Shown piece after piece: positions 23,589 through 31,816 of a stretch of 41,899 bases of DNA; position 1 is the first letter of the stretch, and the number at the start of each line of letters is the position of its first letter. The stretch is from Clostridium sp. CAG:1013. Lineage in GTDB: Bacteria > Bacillota > Clostridia > Oscillospirales > Acutalibacteraceae. The stretch covers positions 4,310 to 46,208 of the forward strand of contig HF972680.1 of the NCBI GenBank assembly GCA_000432995.1, read 5' to 3'. The notes below the pieces were generated by a model, which was not told the DNA's origin, searched no databases, and saw nothing but the letters and a program-made list of their open reading frames with translations. The position numbers were made by a program, and so were the translations under genes.

Positions 23589-23918
23589 ATGGCGAAACCA
23601 AGAAAACGAAATCAAACTTTGACCGTCCGGCTCACGGAACAAGAGAAGGAGCGGATCCAGACCCAGGCCAAGAAAGCCCGGCGCTGTGTCACCGACTATC
23701 TGGTGGCGCTGTCCTGGGAAACGCCCATCTGCCTGGGGGAGGATGTGAGGCCTTTGCTGGTGGAGCTGAAGCGCATCGGCAACAATGTCAATCAGATCGC
23801 GGCGAAGGTCAATGCCGGGGCCTTCCGCTCCTACAACTTCCAGGAGGTCATCGACGGCCTGGGAGACATTCACCGGGAGCTGTGCGCCATCGCCCGAAAG
23901 CGCCCATGGCAACGGTAA
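23589..23918 (+). CDS. mobC: MobC-like relaxosome protein
   Basis: A 109-residue basic protein starting at an ATG after AAAGGAGAAAACCT. The N-terminal part (KRNQTLTVRLTEQEKERIQTQA) is a ribbon-helix-helix-like DNA-binding region, and LLVELKRIGNNVNQIAAKVN is the signature of the MobC family (PF05713). MobC proteins bind near oriT and help the relaxase open the nick region. It overlaps the relaxase start by 13 bases, so the two are translationally coupled. Confidence 0.9.
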   Translation: MAKPRKRNQTLTVRLTEQEKERIQTQAKKARRCVTDYLVALSWETPICLGEDVRPLLVELKRIGNNVNQIAAKVNAGAFRSYNFQEVIDGLGDIHRELCAIARKRPWQR

Positions 23919-25387
23919 CCTACATCCCGGAAAAGAAACAGACTCTGGGGGCCATGAGGGGCGTCATGGACTACTGCTGCCAGCCCAAAAAGGTGGAGGA
24001 CCCGGCCACCGGGCAGAGGTTTGTCACCGGGGTTCACTGCCTGGGAGACCATGCCTTCCAGGAGTTTCTCACCACCAAGCACACCTATCACAAGACTACC
24101 GGCATGAACTTTTACCAGTACGTCCAGTCCTTCTCTCCGGAGGAGCAGGTCACCCCCCAGCAGGTTCACGCCATCGGTTTGGAGTTTGCTCAAAAGGCTT
24201 GGCCCGGCTTTGAAGTGCTGGTGGCCACTCATTGTGACGCGGACCACCTCCACTCACACTTTCTCATCAACTCGGTGAGCTGGGAAACGGGCCTAAAGCT
24301 GCGCCAATCCCCCAAAACCTTGCAAAGCCTGCGGGCCTTGAGTGACGAGATCTGCGCCGCCCATGGCCTGACCGTTCTGCCCCGGTACCAGAAGGAGGGA
24401 GGCAAACTCTCCACCCGGGAGTACCGGTCCGCCCAGAAAGGGGAGAGCTGGAAGTTCCAGCTGATGGCTGCCATCGGGCAGATGATGGACCGCAGCGGCA
24501 CCCGCCAGGACTTTCTCCGGGGCATGAAGCGGCGGGGGTATCAGGTGGCCTGGGTGGACCATCACAAGTACATCACTTACACCACACCCGGCGGACGAAA
24601 GTGCCGGGACATCCGACTACATCAAGACAAATTCAGAAAGGAGAACATGGAGTATGAATTCGCAATCCGAGAAGAAATCCTTCGACAGTTTGGTAGACGC
24701 CTTGGTGGAGAAGAACGGTCAATCCATGGCGGAGATCGAGCTGAAGCCCTACACGCCCACGGTGTACGCCATCCCGGGCCCGATTTGGGCGTCTATGATA
24801 GAGATGCTGAAAACCGCCTGCACCTTCCAGCCCACCCTGTACAAGAAGTTAGAACCCCTGGCCACCAGGGACGAATTACAGGAGTATGTGGAGAACATTC
24901 GGGAGCTGGAAGGACAGTACATGCAGATCACGGTGGACCACCTGACGGGTATTCAGGACGAGAACTTGAACCAGATCCGGAAGCTCCTCCGGCTGGAACA
25001 AACTGCCCGGGAGAACTTCCAGAAACAGGTTGGGAACGCTCAAGAGGAGTTTACTTCCAAAGTCTCCAAAGACTTCTCCGCTTGGAAGAAGGAGCTGGAG
25101 GCTTTTCAACAGGAAACCGAACGTCGGTGGCGGTCGCTCCGGCGGCGGATCACCCTGGGACTGGTGTTCTCCTGGGCCTTGGCCTTCGGGGCGCTCTGGA
25201 TGCTGCTTCGCTGATCCAGAATGAAGAAGAGGACGAAGAACAGCGCCGTAACCGCATCCAGGCGGAAGAAAACGGCGAGGACTTGGGCGCTGCCCTGGGG
25301 ACCATCCTGGGGCTGGCGTCCACACTTTTGGATGACCAGGAGATTCCTCCAGAGGAGGAGTCTCCGGACTTTACCATGAAATTTTAA
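23906..25387 (+). CDS. MobA-type relaxase (frame extends across a nested gene)
   Basis: A relaxase of the PF03432 family. MATVTYIPEKKQTLGAMRGV opens the protein, with Tyr23 a candidate nicking residue, and the metal-binding motif is HCDADHLHSHFLINSV with His109, His114, His116 and His118. Recognisable relaxase sequence continues to about residue 265 (FAIREEILRQFGRR). The same frame then stays open through another 186-codon gene in a different frame, where it reads as Gly/Pro/His/Arg-rich shadow, and finally resumes convincing protein-like sequence (EEEDEEQRRNRIQAEENGE to PDFTMKF) in the last 58 codons. Either the whole 493-residue product exists, as with ColE1 MobA, or the tail is reached another way. 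Confidence 0.8.
   Translation: MATVTYIPEKKQTLGAMRGVMDYCCQPKKVEDPATGQRFVTGVHCLGDHAFQEFLTTKHTYHKTTGMNFYQYVQSFSPEEQVTPQQVHAIGLEFAQKAWPGFEVLVATHCDADHLHSHFLINSVSWETGLKLRQSPKTLQSLRALSDEICAAHGLTVLPRYQKEGGKLSTREYRSAQKGESWKFQLMAAIGQMMDRSGTRQDFLRGMKRRGYQVAWVDHHKYITYTTPGGRKCRDIRLHQDKFRKENMEYEFAIREEILRQFGRRLGGEERSIHGGDRAEALHAHGVRHPGPDLGVYDRDAENRLHLPAHPVQEVRTPGHQGRITGVCGEHSGAGRTVHADHGGPPDGYSGRELEPDPEAPPAGTNCPGELPETGWERSRGVYFQSLQRLLRLEEGAGGFSTGNRTSVAVAPAADHPGTGVLLGLGLRGALDAASLIQNEEEDEEQRRNRIQAEENGEDLGAALGTILGLASTLLDDQEIPPEEESPDFTMKF
24654..25214 (+). CDS. MobB-like coiled-coil membrane protein nested in the relaxase
   Basis: A 186-residue protein in another frame inside the relaxase gene. Its ATG has AAAGGAG ten bases upstream. 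The sequence is well-formed: a soluble N-terminus (SFDSLVDALVEKNGQSMAEI), a long charged coiled-coil region about 80-160 (LREL..., FQKQVGNAQEEFTSKVSKD, FQQETERRWRSLRRR), and a C-terminal membrane helix LGLVFSWALAFGALWMLL. This matches the plan of MobB proteins, which stabilise the relaxosome and link it to the membrane. In ColE1-type systems mobB is likewise nested in mobA. Which frame carries selection in this interval can be tested by comparison with homologues. Confidence 0.75.
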   Translation: MNSQSEKKSFDSLVDALVEKNGQSMAEIELKPYTPTVYAIPGPIWASMIEMLKTACTFQPTLYKKLEPLATRDELQEYVENIRELEGQYMQITVDHLTGIQDENLNQIRKLLRLEQTARENFQKQVGNAQEEFTSKVSKDFSAWKKELEAFQQETERRWRSLRRRITLGLVFSWALAFGALWMLLR

Positions 25388-25399
25388 GGAGGTGTGCCT

Positions 25400-25642
25400 T
25401 TGACAAAACGTGAGATCACCAAATCCCTGAAAGAGTATCCGGCAGCGCTCACTGTGAACGAGCTGTCGGAGATCCTGCGGGTGAGTACCAAGACCGTGTA
25501 CAAGCTGCTGAAGGAGGGAGACATCCCCGCCTGCAAGGTTGGCCGGGAGAACCGGGTGGCCAAGGTGGAACTGATCAACTTCCTTCGGGAGCGTGACAAG
25601 AGGGGAACGAACCCCAAATGTGTCCAAACTGATAACTCTTGA
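25400..25642 (+). CDS. Excisionase-like helix-turn-helix protein
   Basis: An 80-residue protein of the HTH_17/excisionase type: LTVNELSEILRVSTKTVYKLLKEG then IPACKVGRENRVAKVELINFL. I take TTG as start because AAGGAGG is seven bases away, while a GTG two codons earlier is too close. Its stop overlaps a possible TTG of the integrase frame. In integrative elements such proteins bend attachment DNA and favour excision; the position directly before an integrase gene supports that role. Confidence 0.82.
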   Translation: MTKREITKSLKEYPAALTVNELSEILRVSTKTVYKLLKEGDIPACKVGRENRVAKVELINFLRERDKRGTNPKCVQTDNS

Positions 25643-25723
25643 GAAAAGGGGTGGACTTCCGGAAAGTTTTGGAGTATGGTTCCGGTTGCCGGAAAACAAA
25701 AAACACAGAAAGGAGAGAGGCAG

Positions 25724-25767
25724 CATGGCAGCAAGACCTCACTTTCATGGCAGCAAGACCTCACTTT
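25724..25767 (+). repeat. 22-base tandem duplication at the integrase start
   Basis: Two identical units beginning CATGGCAGCAAGACCTCAC stand head to tail. Each contains an ATG encoding MAARPHF. Because 22 is not a multiple of three, the ATG next to the ribosome site is out of frame with the integrase, and the in-frame ATG is 22 bases further away. Confidence 0.97.
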
Positions 25768-26976
25768 GCCGCCAGTGTCCAGAGCAAGAAGGGGCGGCTG
25801 TACGCGGTGATTCAAGTGAAAAAAGACGGGACCACCAAACCGGTGTGGCGGACCTTGGGACTGCCCGAGGGGGCCAACAAGACCAATGTCAACAAGGCCT
25901 TCCGGGAGGTGGTGGCCCAGTATGAACAGGAGTACTGGGAGAACCTGGAGCGAGAGGGGAGACCACCGTCAGACATTCCCGTGTACCGGTACCTGGTGGA
26001 GTTTTTGAAACGGGTGGAACCGGAGCTGCAAAAGAACACCATCGTCAGCTACCGGGGCATGATCAACGGAAAGATCCGCCGGTACTTTGAGGCCCGGCCT
26101 CACCTGACCGTGGGGAACCTGAAACCCAAGGACATCGAAGGTTTCTATCAAAAGCTCTTCGGGGACGGGGTGGTGGCCAATACGGTGATTCACTACCACG
26201 CCTTGCTTCGGCGTGCTTTCCAGCAGGCCTTCAAAGACGAGCTGATTGATGCCAACCCTTTCGACCGGGTGGGGCGTCCTAGAAAGAACAAGTTCCACGG
26301 GGAGAATTACACCCAGGAGGAGTTGCTCACCCTGCTGAACCTGGCCAGAGGGGACGTGATCTACCCGGCCATCCTGCTGGCGGGAGCCATGGGCCTGCGC
26401 CGCAGCGAGGCCCTGGGAGTGCGGTGGTCCCGGATTGATTGGGAGAAGCGCACCGTGCTTCTGGACACCAAAATCGTAGAGTACCGGGAGAATGGGAAAA
26501 AGGTGGTGGAGCCGGTGGAGGAGATGAAGAACAAATCCAGCCGCCGGACTCTGCCCCTGCCGGACCCGGTGTACGAGATGCTCACCCTGAAACGGGAGCA
26601 TCAATCCACCTACCAGAAGATGTTCAAGGGCAGCTACAATAGGCAGTATTTGGACTTCGTGTGCGTCAACCAGCTGGGAGAACTGCTTCGCCCCAGCTAC
26701 GTCACCGGACACTTTCATGAGCTGCTGGAAAAGTACGGCCTGAGGCACATCCGTTTCCACGACCTTCGGCATACTTTCGCCAGTCTGCTCATCAACCAGG
26801 ACGTGCCGCTGATCAACGTGTCCAACTTCCTAGGCCACTCGGACTTGTCCACCACGGCCAACATCTACGCTCACCTGGACAAGGCCAGCAAGCAGGCCAG
26901 CGCTGATGTGATCTCTGGAATGTTCCAGGAGAGCAAGGTCGAGAGCGAACCTGACACAAGTGAAAAGAAAACGTAA
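25747..26976 (+). CDS. Tyrosine-recombinase integrase (start region disturbed)
   Basis: A 409-residue phage/ICE-type integrase. The N-terminal arm-binding region (VQSKKGRLYAVIQVKKDGTTK), a SAM-like core-binding domain (about 85-170) and the catalytic domain are complete, with Arg218 in GLRRSEALG, His338-x-x-Arg341 in HDLRHTF, His364 in LGHSD and nucleophile Tyr374 in ANIYAHLDK. The start is problematic: a 22-base duplication leaves the GGAGAGAGG ribosome site in front of an out-of-frame ATG. Translation may begin weakly at the second ATG or at an upstream in-frame TTG (25639). The enzyme would integrate and excise the surrounding element, perhaps at tRNA-Ser. Confidence 0.88.
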   Translation: MAARPHFAASVQSKKGRLYAVIQVKKDGTTKPVWRTLGLPEGANKTNVNKAFREVVAQYEQEYWENLEREGRPPSDIPVYRYLVEFLKRVEPELQKNTIVSYRGMINGKIRRYFEARPHLTVGNLKPKDIEGFYQKLFGDGVVANTVIHYHALLRRAFQQAFKDELIDANPFDRVGRPRKNKFHGENYTQEELLTLLNLARGDVIYPAILLAGAMGLRRSEALGVRWSRIDWEKRTVLLDTKIVEYRENGKKVVEPVEEMKNKSSRRTLPLPDPVYEMLTLKREHQSTYQKMFKGSYNRQYLDFVCVNQLGELLRPSYVTGHFHELLEKYGLRHIRFHDLRHTFASLLINQDVPLINVSNFLGHSDLSTTANIYAHLDKASKQASADVISGMFQESKVESEPDTSEKKT

Positions 26977-27009
26977 AGGGCGCCCCGTTTTGGGACGCCC
27001 TCAATTTTT
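26975..27009 (+). terminator. Intrinsic terminator after the integrase
   Basis: AGGGCGCCCC-GTTTT-GGGACGCCCT, one mismatch, followed by CAATTTTT. Confidence 0.8.
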
Positions 27010-27023
27010 AGGAGGTGCATTGT

Positions 27024-27128
27024 ATGAAATTGCAGGGAACAAAGAGGGCGCGCTGCCGGGGGCCGCCTGTAGTTACTGAATTTCCTGTTCCAAAGTTTGG
27101 AACAGAGGATCGTCAAAGAACTCGGTGA
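27024..27128 (+). CDS. Short frame with strong ribosome site, function doubtful
   Basis: AGGAGG is well placed before an ATG that opens a 34-residue basic peptide (MKLQGTKRARCRGPP...). Its second half overlaps the opposite-strand regulator, and it follows the integrase terminator, so it lacks an obvious promoter. It may be the 5' remnant of a gene cut during element assembly or a small peptide of the element. Confidence 0.25.
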   Translation: MKLQGTKRARCRGPPVVTEFPVPKFGTEDRQRTR

Positions 27129-27315
27129 TGGTCATGTCCAAGCCGTCACACAGCTTCTTCAATGTGATGACGGACACATCTCGGCGGCTGGGATTCATCA
27201 GACTATACACCGTAGAAGGGGTTACCCCGGACCGGTTGGCCAGCTCGTTGTATCGAATGTTTCTCTCCGTGCAAAGCTGTTGCAGCCGCAGAACAATGGC
27301 GTCTTTAATCAACAT
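27073..27315 (-). CDS. Cro/CI-type XRE regulator
   Basis: An 80-residue single-domain repressor-like protein: LRLQQLCTERNIRYNELANR and SGVTPSTVYSLMNPSRRDVS form the helix-turn-helix, and VITLKKLCDGLDMTITEFFDD completes the five-helix fold. The start ATG is preferred over a GTG three codons upstream. It is divergent from the SLOG gene, and three CGCA-N3-GCGT sites lie between them, one covering the SLOG promoter. It is likely the repressor of that divergent region and of itself. Confidence 0.88.
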   Translation of the reverse strand: MLIKDAIVLRLQQLCTERNIRYNELANRSGVTPSTVYSLMNPSRRDVSVITLKKLCDGLDMTITEFFDDPLFQTLEQEIQ

Positions 27316-27348
27316 TTTCCTCACCCAAGCAAATTGTAAAGAAACATT

Positions 27349-27420
27349 CGCACGAGCGTGTACGCACTTGCGTAATAGATTCTGCCTTGCTACAATTATT
27401 TACGCAGATGCGTATATAAT
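27349..27420 (+). promoter_or_regulatory. Operator cluster CGCA-N3-GCGT and SLOG promoter
   Basis: CGCACGAGCGT at 27349-27359, CGCACTTGCGT at 27363-27373 and CGCAGATGCGT at 27403-27413 share the pattern CGCA-N3-GCGT. The last is directly joined to TATAAT at 27415-27420, a -10 for the SLOG gene, so occupancy should block that promoter. The other two lie toward the regulator gene and may control it. Confidence 0.7.
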
Positions 27421-27440
27421 TCGGAGAGGGGTTTAGAAAA

Positions 27441-27770
27441 ATGAAACTTGCTATTATTGGTTCCAGAGGATTGTGGGTGGAGAATCTGGGAGACTACCTT
27501 CCTCCAGGGGTGACGGAGATTGTGTCCGGAGGGGCAAAGGGCATTGACTCCTGTGCCAGGGAGTACGCCCAGGAACACGATTTGAAGCTGACGGAATTTT
27601 TGCCGGACTACCGCCGGTACGGCAGAGGAGCGCCCTTGAAGCGGAACCTGGAGATCATCGCTTACGCCGATCAAGTGCTGGCCTTCTGGGACGGTAACTC
27701 TCCGGGGACCAAGCACGTAATCGATCAATGCAACAAACAAAAGAAAAAAGTGACGGTCCACTTGCTGTGA
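27441..27770 (+). CDS. SLOG-fold (DUF2493/YAcAr-like) protein 1
   Basis: A 109-residue Rossmannoid protein. GSRGL near the N-terminus, EIVSGGAKGIDSCAREYA and the C-terminal DQVLAFWDGNSPGTKHVIDQC are the family's ligand-pocket motifs, with RN of PLKRNLEII between them. SLOG proteins bind nucleotides or nucleotide-derived ligands and occur in many immunity and mobile-element contexts. A clear paralogue lies at the far side of the restriction cluster. The start follows GGAGAGGGG. It forms a likely operon with the next HTH gene and may be repressed by the divergent XRE protein. Confidence 0.85.
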   Translation: MKLAIIGSRGLWVENLGDYLPPGVTEIVSGGAKGIDSCAREYAQEHDLKLTEFLPDYRRYGRGAPLKRNLEIIAYADQVLAFWDGNSPGTKHVIDQCNKQKKKVTVHLL

Positions 27771-27792
27771 CCGCCACGGAAAAGAGGAGCCT

Positions 27793-28332
27793 ATGAAACC
27801 CAAACCCATGTTATCTGGAAGCCAGTTGCGGCAGTACCTCCACATCTCTACCCGCAAGCTGAAATATCTGATGGACCACAATTACATCCCCCACGAGGAT
27901 ACTGGTCAGGCAACCTACCGATACCGTGTCCGCTGGGAAGACGCCGTAGCCTTTAAGCAGCGAATGGACACCGATCCCAGTTTCTTGAGCGAGCTGGTGG
28001 GGATGTTCAACACCCACCGTCCGGCCAAACCGAAACCAAAACCAGAGCCAGTCCTCAAGCCAACCCAGAAAAACTGTCGGCTGTTCAAGAAGTGGCTCAC
28101 CCAGCGCTGGGCCGATGAGCCAGACGCCCTACCCACCCAGCGAGTGGCGGAACTGCTGGGTTGCTATCCGCAGAAGATCCACCGCTGGGTGAAGCTAGGG
28201 CAGCTTCCAGCGGAGCAGGTGGGGAGATTTCAGTATTGCAGTAAGGCGGAGCTCATCTCTTTTTTGGCCACACCGGAGAGAATGATGGGGTGTGGGGAGG
28301 TGGTAAAGGAGTTTGCTGGACAATTAATTTAA
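27793..28332 (+). CDS. Double helix-turn-helix DNA-binding protein
   Basis: A 179-residue protein with two MerR/excisionase-like DNA-binding modules: residues 5-60 (LSGSQLRQYLHISTRKLKYLM...YRYRVRWEDAVAFK) and 110-165 (LPTQRVAELLGCYPQKIHRWVKLGQL...YCSKAELISFL). They are joined by a Lys/Pro-rich linker (RPAKPKPKPEPVLKP). No enzymatic domain is seen. It follows the SLOG gene by 22 bases with its own GAGG site and ends at a terminator, so it and the SLOG protein form a compact two-gene unit. A role in element maintenance or regulation is likely. Confidence 0.7.
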   Translation: MKPKPMLSGSQLRQYLHISTRKLKYLMDHNYIPHEDTGQATYRYRVRWEDAVAFKQRMDTDPSFLSELVGMFNTHRPAKPKPKPEPVLKPTQKNCRLFKKWLTQRWADEPDALPTQRVAELLGCYPQKIHRWVKLGQLPAEQVGRFQYCSKAELISFLATPERMMGCGEVVKEFAGQLI

Positions 28333-28352
28333 AACGAAATGTGTGAATAACG

Positions 28353-28386
28353 AGGCAGCAGCCCCAAGGCCAGGCTGCTGTTTTCG
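28353..28386 (+). terminator. Intrinsic terminator before the restriction cluster
   Basis: CAGCAGCC / AGGCTGCTG hairpin followed by TTTTCGTTGTTTTT. It separates the SLOG unit from the Type I restriction operon. Confidence 0.85.
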
Positions 28387-28549
28387 TTGTTTTTCTTTGG
28401 GAGGAATGATAAACTTACTCTATATAGTTGTAGATAGAAATCATGGAGATGTGTCTGCTATAGTGATGATTTCAACTTGCCGCTACTTAAAAAGATTTCC
28501 AAAATCTCTCGGTGAAAATTTGCTGAATTCGCGAGGATGGTGAGCTAGT

Positions 28550-31500
28550 ATGAAAAGCAATTTTGATTTTCTGGAGAAAGAGTTTCCTGTCTTGGCCCAG
28601 TTCGGTAAAAAGGCAGAAGCATATCTGTATTCGGATTCCAATTCTTGCTTGATGAAATTGGGGATGATCGGGGAAACCATTGTCAACTTGATGTTTACTT
28701 ACGATCATATTGCGTTTCCAGTGGAAAATACGGCTGCCAATCGTATCACCGTCCTATATCAGGAGGGTTTGCTGACTCGGGATCTTGTTGAGATTCTCCA
28801 TGCGCTGCGAAAAGTTCGGAACAAAGCTGTTCACGAAAACTATGCTTCTATCTCCGAAGGCAAGGTCCTGCTGCAAATGGCGTACAGCTTGTGCGAATGG
28901 TTTATGCAGACCTATGGGGATTGGAATTACCAAAATACTCCCTTTATCATGCCCACTGAGTCGCCTGAACCAGATCTGGAAGACGCTGCTGCAGAATTGA
29001 TTCAGGAGGAACATCTGGCAAAGGAAGCGGAAGAAAAAGCTGCTGCTTCGGAGTCGGTTCCGAAAGAGGAGCGCCGCCAACAGGCAACAAGAGCGGCCAG
29101 CCAACGGAAAAAGACAGAAGCAGAGACACGGTATCTCATTGATCAGCAGCTCCGTCAGGTGGGATGGGAAGTGGATTCAGAAAATCTCCGCTTTTCCAAA
29201 GGAACGTGCCCTGTCAAAGGCCGGAATATCGCCATTGCGGAGTGGCCTACAGATTCCACCGTGGGGAACCATGGCCGTGCCGACTATGCGCTCTTTATTG
29301 GCTTAAAATTAGTGGGTATCATCGAAGCAAAGGCGGAACATAAGGACATTCCCTCCGTAATTGACTATCAAGGGAAAGACTATCCCCGCAATATTCGTGG
29401 GGAAGACGCAAAATACCAGGTGGGGACCTGGGGCCGTTATAAAGTGCCATTTACCTTTGCAACCAACGGGAGACCGTATTTGGAGCAGTTTAAGACAAAG
29501 TCCGGGATTTGGTTTTTGGACCTCCGGCAGCCATCCAATGTGCCAAAAGCGTTGCGAGGCTGGATGAGTCCGGAAAACCTAATGGAATTGTTAGGGAAAG
29601 ATATTGAAACGGGAAATCGGGCACTGGAACAGTTGCCCTTCGATCTACTGCGGGATAAAGATGGCTTAAATCTTCGAGATTATCAGTTGCGGGCGATTCA
29701 GGCAGCCGAACAAGCCATCCGGGAAGGAAAGAACACGATCTTGCTGGCTATGGCCACCGGAACTGGAAAAACTCGTACGGTGCTGGGCATGATCTACCGC
29801 TTTTTGAAAACAGGCCGTTTCAAACGAATCCTGTTTCTAGTGGACCGCACTGCTCTGGGAGAGCAGGCATTGGATGTGTTCAAAGAGGTCAAGCTGGAGG
29901 ATCTCATGCCTTTGGCGGACATTTACAACATCAAGGGGTTGGACGACAAAAAGATTGAACGGGAGACCCGCATTCAAGTGGCGACGGTCCAGGGAATGGT
30001 GAAACGCATCCTCTACAATGACGGGGATTCTATGCCTGCTGTCAGTGACTACGATTTGATCATTGTGGATGAGGCTCACCGTGGCTACCTGTTGGACAAG
30101 GAGATGGGGGACACCGAACTTCTCTATCGGGATCAGCGGGACTATCAGAGCAAATACCGCAGTGTGATTGAGTATTTTGATGCGGTAAAGATTGGTCTGA
30201 CGGCCACTCCTGCTCTCCAGACCACCGAGATTTTCGGCCAGCCGGTTTTCAAGTACGCCTATCGGGAAGCAGTCATAGAAGGGTATCTGGTGGACCATGA
30301 TGCCCCGCATCGCATTGAAACAGAGTTAAGCCAGAACGGAATTCACTATAAGCTGGGGGATACCGTTGTTGTTTACGATCCTGTAACAGGGGAAGTTACC
30401 AACAGTGAACTGTTGGACGATGAGCTGGATTTCGATGTGGAGCAGTTTAATAGACGAGTAATCACCCGGCCTTTTAATGAAGTGGTGTTGGCTGAGATTG
30501 CCCAGGACATTGACCCGGAGAGCCCGGAGGAACAAGGGAAAACCCTGATTTTTGCCGTGAATGACCAACACGCCGACATGATCGTGGACATTCTCAAGAA
30601 TCTCTATTCGGAATATGGTGTGGACAACGACGCCATTATGAAGATCACTGGCAGCGTAGGGGGAGGAAACCCCAAAAGGGTTCAGGAGGCCATTAAGAGG
30701 TTCAAAAACGAGAAGTACCCCAGTATCGCGGTAACTGTGGATCTGTTGACAACCGGCATCGATGTGCCGGAGATTACCAACCTGGTGTTTCTGCGCCGGG
30801 TGAAGTCCCGTATTCTGTTTGAGCAGATGCTGGGTCGCGCTACCCGCTTGTGTCCCAAGATTCACAAGACCCACTTTGAGATTTATGATCCGGTAGGGGT
30901 TTATGACTCCATAGATCCGGTGAGCACCATGAAACCTGTGGTGGCCAATCCTTCCACTTCCTTCGGACAGTTGTTGGATGGCCTAGAAGTGGTGGAAGAG
31001 GAAAAACAAGTCCAGTATCAGATCGATCAGATCATCGCCAAACTCCAGCGGAAAAAGCGGAATTTGGATAGCAAGACTTTGGAGCATTTCGTCAGTATGA
31101 CGGGAGGGATGAACCCCACCCAGTTCATCCAACAGTTGGAACAAGAACCGCTTGAGCAGCGGCGCAACCAACTGTTAGTCCATCGGGATGTCTTTGCGTT
31201 TTTGGAGGAATCTGGCCGCTCAGGGGGCGTACCGATAGTGATCTCGGACAAGCCGGATAAGTTGGTCAGCCATACCCGGGGTTATGGAAAAGGCAGCCGC
31301 CCTGAGGACTACCTGGACGCTTTTGCGGACTATGTCCAGACCCATCTCAACGAGATTGCGGCCCTGAATATTGTCTGTACACGCCCCAAGGAACTGACAC
31401 GGGACAGTTTGAAGGACTTGCGCTTGACTCTGGACCGGGAGGGTTTTACCACGCAGCAGCTCAATACGGCCATATCGGAACTGACCAACGAGGAGATGGC

Positions 31501-31816
31501 GGCGGACATCATCAGCCTGATTCGCCGGTATGCTATTGGCTCCACGCTGATCAGTCATGAGGCTCGTATTCGCCGCGCTGTGGATAAGCTGAAGAAGGCT
31601 CACAAATTCACCGCGATTGAGCAGAAATGGATTGGCCGGATGGAAAAATACCTGCTGGAAGAATCCGTGCTCAATGTGGGCGTTTTTGACGAGGATTCCC
31701 GGTTCAAAAGTGAGGGCGGATTCCAGAAAATTGACCGGATTTTCCAAAATAAATTAGAGAGCATCGTGCTGGAACTCAATGAGTATCTGTACGATGATGG
31801 AGGAAGAAGTGCATGA
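28550..31816 (+). CDS. hsdR: Type I restriction enzyme, HsdR subunit
   Basis: A 1088-residue motor and nuclease subunit. The first 130 residues form a DUF4145-like helical domain (LRKVRNKAVHENYASISEG), followed by a charged linker. The PD-(D/E)xK nuclease has Asp245 (ADYALFIG) and Glu259-Ala-Lys261 (IIEAKAE). The helicase core has Walker A MATGTGKT (401-408), DEAH at 507-510, and later motifs TATPAL, LTTGIDVPEI and QMLGRATRL. The C-terminal part resembles the EcoEI-type R tail. As part of HsdR2M2S1 it would translocate DNA lacking the host methylation and cut it at a distance. It overlaps hsdM by four bases. Confidence 0.93.
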   Translation: MKSNFDFLEKEFPVLAQFGKKAEAYLYSDSNSCLMKLGMIGETIVNLMFTYDHIAFPVENTAANRITVLYQEGLLTRDLVEILHALRKVRNKAVHENYASISEGKVLLQMAYSLCEWFMQTYGDWNYQNTPFIMPTESPEPDLEDAAAELIQEEHLAKEAEEKAAASESVPKEERRQQATRAASQRKKTEAETRYLIDQQLRQVGWEVDSENLRFSKGTCPVKGRNIAIAEWPTDSTVGNHGRADYALFIGLKLVGIIEAKAEHKDIPSVIDYQGKDYPRNIRGEDAKYQVGTWGRYKVPFTFATNGRPYLEQFKTKSGIWFLDLRQPSNVPKALRGWMSPENLMELLGKDIETGNRALEQLPFDLLRDKDGLNLRDYQLRAIQAAEQAIREGKNTILLAMATGTGKTRTVLGMIYRFLKTGRFKRILFLVDRTALGEQALDVFKEVKLEDLMPLADIYNIKGLDDKKIERETRIQVATVQGMVKRILYNDGDSMPAVSDYDLIIVDEAHRGYLLDKEMGDTELLYRDQRDYQSKYRSVIEYFDAVKIGLTATPALQTTEIFGQPVFKYAYREAVIEGYLVDHDAPHRIETELSQNGIHYKLGDTVVVYDPVTGEVTNSELLDDELDFDVEQFNRRVITRPFNEVVLAEIAQDIDPESPEEQGKTLIFAVNDQHADMIVDILKNLYSEYGVDNDAIMKITGSVGGGNPKRVQEAIKRFKNEKYPSIAVTVDLLTTGIDVPEITNLVFLRRVKSRILFEQMLGRATRLCPKIHKTHFEIYDPVGVYDSIDPVSTMKPVVANPSTSFGQLLDGLEVVEEEKQVQYQIDQIIAKLQRKKRNLDSKTLEHFVSMTGGMNPTQFIQQLEQEPLEQRRNQLLVHRDVFAFLEESGRSGGVPIVISDKPDKLVSHTRGYGKGSRPEDYLDAFADYVQTHLNEIAALNIVCTRPKELTRDSLKDLRLTLDREGFTTQQLNTAISELTNEEMAADIISLIRRYAIGSTLISHEARIRRAVDKLKKAHKFTAIEQKWIGRMEKYLLEESVLNVGVFDEDSRFKSEGGFQKIDRIFQNKLESIVLELNEYLYDDGGRSA

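Noticed and set aside
27441..27770. DprA-like DNA uptake protein
   Set aside because: The Rossmannoid fold is related, but the protein is only 109 residues and has the FWDG / GTK pattern of DUF2493 proteins, not the longer DprA domain.
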